A stretch of 57,393 bases of DNA from positions 1 to 57,393 of the forward strand of contig CANQTX010000008.1 in the NCBI GenBank assembly GCA_947626885.1, in the 5' to 3' direction. Positions 52,712 to 57,393 of the stretch are shown piece after piece (position 1 is the stretch's first letter; every line of letters starts with the position of its first letter). Source of the DNA: an uncultured Clostridia bacterium. Its GTDB lineage: Bacteria > Bacillota > Clostridia > TANB77 > CAG-508. A program made the translations under genes and the position numbers. The notes below the pieces were generated by a model that was not told the DNA's origin, made no database searches, and worked only from the letters and a program-made list of their open reading frames with translations.

Positions 52712-54603
52712 TTATTCACACAGCTTTCTAATTGTATTTTATTATTTTTAGCTTTCTGTCTTAGCAGATTTATTTTATTTATTTTACTTTTATTGAGTTT
52801 TAACTTTCTCAAATATTCTGCTATAAGTTTTTGGTCTTTTATATGTATCAGTTTATGAATATCCTTTGTAACAAAGATTAGATTTTCATATTCGTCTGTT
52901 CCGCCAAATTTTACTGGTATTATATGGTGGCAATGCATATTTCCAATTTCTAAGTTACTTTCTGTAACTTTACATTTTCCTTGTTGTGCTACGTATTTTG
53001 ATATTCTGTTGTCATTGTATTCAATTGTTTTATTTGGAATATAATTTTTACTTAAATATATCAACATATATGGTCTAACTGTTTCTAGTTTCTTATGAAT
53101 TTCTTCTCTGCCCTCTGGAGTATATTTATTTATATTCACTTTTTTAAACATTGGACTTTTATGTGTTACATAGCTTAGAGGTAATATTGGTTGATTGTTG
53201 TAGTATCTGATTGCTTTGCTCTTCCCATACTTTTTGATTGCCTTGTTTAATACTAAATTTTTTGGCTTTATCTTTGATAATTCACTTAGTCTAATTCTCG
53301 CATTCTTGTCGACTACAAAAGCAATTTCTTTTAAATCATTTGCTACTGTTGTTGCCATTCTATAATAATTGTGTACTCCCATTACATAAGCATTATATTT
53401 ACTTATTGTTTGTTTCTGTTTTGTCGGCTCTGAATGTTGTATTTGTTTAATATAGTCTTTACCTTCTTGTATTATTTTCTTTCTTGCTTTCTCTGATAGC
53501 TTTGATTTTACTATATATTTTGTAGTTCCTTTATGCATTTTTCCTTTTGGTATCAGTTTCATTTTAAATCCTAAATATTCTGAATATTGTTTTCTTAGGT
53601 CAATTACTTTTGATTTTTCCTCACTTATATCAAGATTTAATCTTTCCTTTAGCCATTTCTTTGTTGCAATAAATATGTTTTCAGCATCTTTTCTTGTTCT
53701 ACAAAATATTTTAAAATCATCTGCATATCTTACTATATAACATTCTTTTAAATTTGTATTTCTTAGTGCATTAAATTTATATGTTGCATACCCACGTTCC
53801 TTTGCAGGTTTATAGCTGTATCTTGTAGGTATGTTTTCCCATTGACTTGTTATCCACCAGTCTAATTCATTTAAAACAATGTTTGCTAGCAATGGGGATA
53901 TTATCCCACCTTGTGGTGTTCCTTTCTCTGGAAAACCTATTTCTGCTATTTCAGCTTTCAGCATTACTGATATTATACTTAATAGTTTCTTATCTCTTAT
54001 TCCTAAAGTCCACATTTGTTTAAGCAGTTTTGCATGGTTTACATTGTCAAAGAAACCTTTAATGTCAATATCTACTACAAAATATAGATGTGATTTTTGT
54101 GCATACATATAGGACTGTGCCATTGCATGTTCTGTACTTCTACAAGGTCTAAAACCGTTGTTGCGTTCAAAGAATTTTGCTTCACATATCGGCTCTAATA
54201 CTTGTAAAATACATTGTTGTATTATTCTATCTATAATCGTAGGTATTCCTAATGCTCTTACTTTTCCATTTGCTTTTGGTATTTCTACTCTCCTTACGGA
54301 TTTTGGTTGATACCATTCTAATTTTTTCCTAATATGTTCTATTAGGTTTTTAACCCCCCAATTTGCTATATCATCTATAGTCTTTTTATCAGTTCCAGCA
54401 GTATGACTACCTTTATTTTTCTTAATATTTCTGTATGCCAATAATATATTTTCTTCCATTGTGATTATTTCTAACAAATTTTTAAATATTTTATTATTCT
54501 TACTTTGTTGATATAAGTTATCTTGTATTCTTTGAAAATTATAATATTCGGCATTTCTAAGTTTCCTTACCTTAGGACTTTTATTTCTATTCTTTGTTGT
54601 CAA
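52708..54603 (-). CDS. ltrA: Group II intron-encoded reverse transcriptase/maturase with HNH endonuclease
   Basis: RT motifs (GKVRALGIPTIIDRIIQQ, FFDNVNH, GTPQGGIISPLLANIVLNELD, YADDF), maturase region, C-terminal HNH (CHHIIPVKFGGTDEYENLIFVTKDIHKLIH). TTG start with GGAGGAG RBS. Confidence 0.95.
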   Translation of the reverse strand: MTTKNRNKSPKVRKLRNAEYYNFQRIQDNLYQQSKNNKIFKNLLEIITMEENILLAYRNIKKNKGSHTAGTDKKTIDDIANWGVKNLIEHIRKKLEWYQPKSVRRVEIPKANGKVRALGIPTIIDRIIQQCILQVLEPICEAKFFERNNGFRPCRSTEHAMAQSYMYAQKSHLYFVVDIDIKGFFDNVNHAKLLKQMWTLGIRDKKLLSIISVMLKAEIAEIGFPEKGTPQGGIISPLLANIVLNELDWWITSQWENIPTRYSYKPAKERGYATYKFNALRNTNLKECYIVRYADDFKIFCRTRKDAENIFIATKKWLKERLNLDISEEKSKVIDLRKQYSEYLGFKMKLIPKGKMHKGTTKYIVKSKLSEKARKKIIQEGKDYIKQIQHSEPTKQKQTISKYNAYVMGVHNYYRMATTVANDLKEIAFVVDKNARIRLSELSKIKPKNLVLNKAIKKYGKSKAIRYYNNQPILPLSYVTHKSPMFKKVNINKYTPEGREEIHKKLETVRPYMLIYLSKNYIPNKTIEYNDNRISKYVAQQGKCKVTESNLEIGNMHCHHIIPVKFGGTDEYENLIFVTKDIHKLIHIKDQKLIAEYLRKLKLNKSKINKINLLRQKAKNNKIQLESCVNK

Positions 54604-55311
54604 AGTCGGCTCCTCCTTTCGGATTTTGCCTTTCTTAGTCGTACTCGAACCTTTGATTATTATATATTAACTTTTATTAATAAATTGACTTGTGCCCTTT
54701 CCTCCACTACTTATTATCATAGTTTCATTGATACTATGGCACTACTATCAGTTAGATTAAAACAAGTTATATTATTTCTAATTTTCCTTGTTACCACTTC
54801 ATTGTGTGTAATCACTCTGTGTCCTAACCTTTCAACGTTCCGATAATTCTATCCTTACATATACTTTTAGGTGTATTCTATAAGCCCGTATGCTCAATTA
54901 TGCCTTTAACATAATAAGGTATTTCATACATTCTTATCTTACTTTACCTCACATACTACCAGTTCTACTGGCAATAGCATTTCTACTATTTCCTACTCCG
55001 GACCCTTTCATTCAAATATTCGTCAGTATTTCTACATTCTCACCATAAGTATTTTATGGACCTCCGGCATATAGGTTACATCTCATACCTCTACAAGACT
55101 TTCCTTAATAGTTATTACTATTACTAGGGTAACTCTCTGCCGACTTCTGCGAGCTCTAAAACAATTGGATAATTACATATCTTTTCGCTTTTCGCAGTGT
55201 TAAGGTAAGCGTTTCAAGACGTTACTCTATCATTCCACTTATCAAATTATCAGTTCTCTAAGTGGTTTTAATCCCGCTTATGCCAACGCTTTTTACGTTG
55301 GAACGTTTCGC

Positions 55312-55731
55312 TCAAAATGGTAGATCATCATCAGAAGATGTTACTTGAAATTCGGCGCTTTGAGATATTGCTTCACCGAATGTATTTTCAAATCCTGATG
55401 TATCTCCATCTCTTTTACTATCTGCAAAATATACTTCTTCTGCAACAACTTCAGTTACATAATGTTTTTGTCCTTGGTCATCATCCCAATTTCTTGTTTG
55501 GATTCTTCCAATAACTGCCACTTGTTGCCCTTTTTTAAAATACTTGCTACAAAATTCGCCTGTTTTATTCCAAGCTACTATATTAATAAAATCTGCTTGT
55601 CTTTCTTCTCCTTGTTTAGCAAACCTTCTATTAACAGCTAAACTAAAAGAAGCTACCAATGTATTATTGGTTTGAGTATATCTTACTTCTGGATCTCTTG
55701 TTAATCTTCCCATTAAGATTACTTTATTCAT
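55312..55731 (-). CDS. ssb: Single-stranded DNA-binding protein
   Basis: MNKVILMGRLTRDPEVRYTQTNNTLVASFSLAVNRRF ... C-terminal DDDLPF. Start at internal Met (55731) rather than the track start. Confidence 0.96.
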   Translation of the reverse strand: MNKVILMGRLTRDPEVRYTQTNNTLVASFSLAVNRRFAKQGEERQADFINIVAWNKTGEFCSKYFKKGQQVAVIGRIQTRNWDDDQGQKHYVTEVVAEEVYFADSKRDGDTSGFENTFGEAISQSAEFQVTSSDDDLPF

Positions 55732-55752
55732 TGAATCGTTCCACCTTTCCAA

Positions 55753-56040
55753 CTATTTTTCGTCTTTTCTTACAACAATAAATTTGATAACATTGTCTGT
55801 AATTCTATATACTCTTTCAAGCTCTTTTATTAAGCTTGGAGCAGCTTCAAAGTTAATTAGTACATAAATTCCTTCTGCATTCTTTTGAATTTCATAGGCT
55901 AATTTTTTCTTTCCTAACTCTTCTACTGACTCAACTTTACCATCATTATTAATAATGTTTGAAAATTTTTCGATTAACTCTTTTACGCCTGCATCTTCAA
56001 CATTTGGATTAATAATGAATATTGTTTCGTATTTATTCAT
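55753..56040 (-). CDS. rpsF: Ribosomal protein bS6
   Basis: MNKYETIFIINPN...GKKKLAYEIQKNAEGIYVLINFEA. Confidence 0.95.
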   Translation of the reverse strand: MNKYETIFIINPNVEDAGVKELIEKFSNIINNDGKVESVEELGKKKLAYEIQKNAEGIYVLINFEAAPSLIKELERVYRITDNVIKFIVVRKDEK

Positions 56041-56047
56041 TATTTTT

Positions 56048-56094
56048 CACCTCCTTTTGGATATAAAACCCATATTTTTTATATGAGTAAGGTG
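56048..56094 (-). promoter_or_regulatory. Hairpin that can sequester the rpsF Shine-Dalgarno (candidate autoregulatory leader)
   Basis: CACCTT pairs with AGGAGGTG; inner ACTCATAT pairs with ATATGGGT. Confidence 0.4.
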
Positions 56095-56173
56095 GTTAAA
56101 ATAGCATTTTACTATTTAACACTTGCCTATTTTACCACACTTTTTTAAGTTTGACAAGTGGTCTTTAAAAAAA

Positions 56174-56200
56174 ACTGAGAATGAATCTCAGTTCTTTTAC
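56174..56200 (-). terminator. Terminator downstream of the 56233-56688 prepilin-like gene
   Basis: ACTGAGA-TTCAT-TCTCAGT followed by TTTTTTT on the minus strand. Confidence 0.75.
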
Positions 56201-56232
56201 CATATAAAATAACTTTCATAACCTTTTTTATT

Positions 56233-56688
56233 CTAACTTTGGTATTCTGATAAATTAACAATAGTATAATCCGTTGGTATAGTATAGTACGTGGTTCCTT
56301 CCACTTCTATTCCTTTTTGATAATAAATGGTATGACTCTGCTGATTAATAATATACTCATTTGCTGCATTGTTTAAAGTAAGATTGCTTAATTGAGAAAC
56401 ATCTATTTTATAATATACATTATTATCATTAGGATTTCTATTGCCTAACCCTGTGGAAATGGTTATACTACTACCTGATGTTGGTAAACTTCCTTTATCT
56501 AGGTAATACATTGCAATTTTATCTTCTAATAGTTGAATATCTGCATACATATTATTTAACTTTTTTACACTTAAACCATTTGTTGTACTAAAGGTAATAA
56601 CCGATAAAATAATAATCATGAGCAATACGGTAATAACAGTAGAAGTTACAGTAATTCCTTTATTTTCTTTGAAATTTATTTTTTTCAT
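56233..56688 (-). CDS. Prepilin-like protein
   Basis: MKKINFKENKGITVTSTVITVLLMIIILSVITFSTTNGLSVKK N-terminal helix. Confidence 0.65.
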   Translation of the reverse strand: MKKINFKENKGITVTSTVITVLLMIIILSVITFSTTNGLSVKKLNNMYADIQLLEDKIAMYYLDKGSLPTSGSSITISTGLGNRNPNDNNVYYKIDVSQLSNLTLNNAANEYIINQQSHTIYYQKGIEVEGTTYYTIPTDYTIVNLSEYQS

Positions 56689-56931
56689 AAAACCTATTGC
56701 CTTTCTTTTTATACTTATAGTTTACTATTAAATGTCTTTGATTGCAATAGAAAATTTTATTTTCTTTTACTGTTTTCTGTTTTTTATCTACCGCTTAGTT
56801 TACAAAAAAACAATACTTCACATATACTTTCTAGCTTTCTTACACCTATAAACCAAAGGTTATCCAAATCCTTGCATCGGAATTTATGCTTCTATAAATG
56901 TAACAATCTCCATAACATCTAACCAGGATTC

Positions 56932-57393
56932 CTAATCTATTTTCCATGCATTCTCACCCGAACCCTTTTTTAGGAACTCAGCGCTCAGAGAAACTACAGG
57001 GCGGAGCGCTAGAGTGTTGTTGAGAGCGTCAAAGGCAGAGAAGAACAAGCGGTAAGCGTAAACATCACCAGACTTCACATAGTGCATGCAAAAGTAACAA
57101 TTGCTCGAGTACGTATAGACACAGCGCGAAGCCACCCAGTAGGTTGTACTTTTACCATTAGGCATGATTAATTTATAATTGATATTTGAATCCCCTGTTC
57201 CTTCCCCTTTAAATACGCTTTGCATATCAGAATTACTTTTATACCAATATGTTTGATATGGCTGGATGCTTGTCTTAGCTTGCACATGTCCGTCTTTTGC
57301 CTTAGTACTTGTTACACCATCTATTAATGTGCTAGTACCGTCTCTTGCTATTAATTCATGCTGGTCACTTAAGCCTAATCCTCCTGATTTTTC
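56932..57393 (-). CDS. C-terminal part of a surface protein with a candidate DGR variable region; N-terminus outside window
   Basis: Frame open to the window edge (EKSGGLGLSDQHELIARDGTSTLIDGV...). Tail TTYWVASRCVYTYSSNCYFCMHYVKSGDVYAYRLFFSAFDALNNTLALRPVVSLSAEFLKKGSGENAWKID. The track lists only the part after an internal GTG. Confidence 0.85.
   Translation of the reverse strand, partial: EKSGGLGLSDQHELIARDGTSTLIDGVTSTKAKDGHVQAKTSIQPYQTYWYKSNSDMQSVFKGEGTGDSNINYKLIMPNGKSTTYWVASRCVYTYSSNCYFCMHYVKSGDVYAYRLFFSAFDALNNTLALRPVVSLSAEFLKKGSGENAWKID

Larger units (their letters stand above)
51830..55313 (-). mobile_element. Group II intron with RT/maturase/HNH protein and a PnuC-like cargo ORF, inserted at the ssb stop codon
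   Basis: 5' end GAGCG (near GUGYG) directly after IBS1 TACCATTTT. EBS1 GAAGTGGTA (54792-54800) pairs with IBS1. IEP at 52708-54603; 34-nt domain V at 51879-51912; D6-like hairpin; 3' end ...ACTAT (AY). Exact 3' boundary is inferred. Confidence 0.88.

Noticed and set aside
52708-54603. Reverse transcriptase as the DGR enzyme for the candidate variable region
   Set aside because: It has a maturase region and C-terminal HNH domain, lies inside a clear group II intron with domain V, and no template repeat or Avd-like gene adjoins it.

Overview
AT-rich Firmicutes/Clostridia-type chromosomal window, mostly housekeeping genes on the minus strand: maf, pflB/pflA, a two-component system, pepF, mfd, ylbJ, tandem pyrimidine-nucleoside phosphorylases, rnhB, htrA, a clpE-like ATPase, comEC, aspS, rplU/rpmA, rpoD/dnaG, carD, dut, and rpsF-ssb-rpsR. 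The most unusual locus is a group II intron of about 3.5 kb (about 51830..55313, minus) inserted exactly at the stop codon of ssb, inside the rpsF-ssb-rpsR operon. Between its RT/maturase/HNH protein and its domain V it carries a second ORF that looks like a PnuC-family (nicotinamide riboside/NMN) transporter. That ORF is coupled to the maturase by an ATGA overlap, so the intron appears to carry a metabolic cargo gene. A second notable locus is the right edge (56932..57393). It holds the C-terminus of a surface protein with a GC-rich, adenine-poor, NNY-codon tract ending in ALRPVVSL, which looks like a diversity-generating retroelement (DGR) variable region. No DGR reverse transcriptase or template is visible here. 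Other observations: single-base frameshifts in pflA and in one of two tandem nucleoside phosphorylases, a thioester/Cna-type adhesin next to a sortase but ending at LPKTGY with no membrane tail, a perfect 14-bp inverted repeat abutting a strong promoter upstream of the clpE-like gene, and absence of prp together with an L27 lacking the N-terminal extension. All calls come from reading the sequence and the supplied ORF translations. No database search was run.
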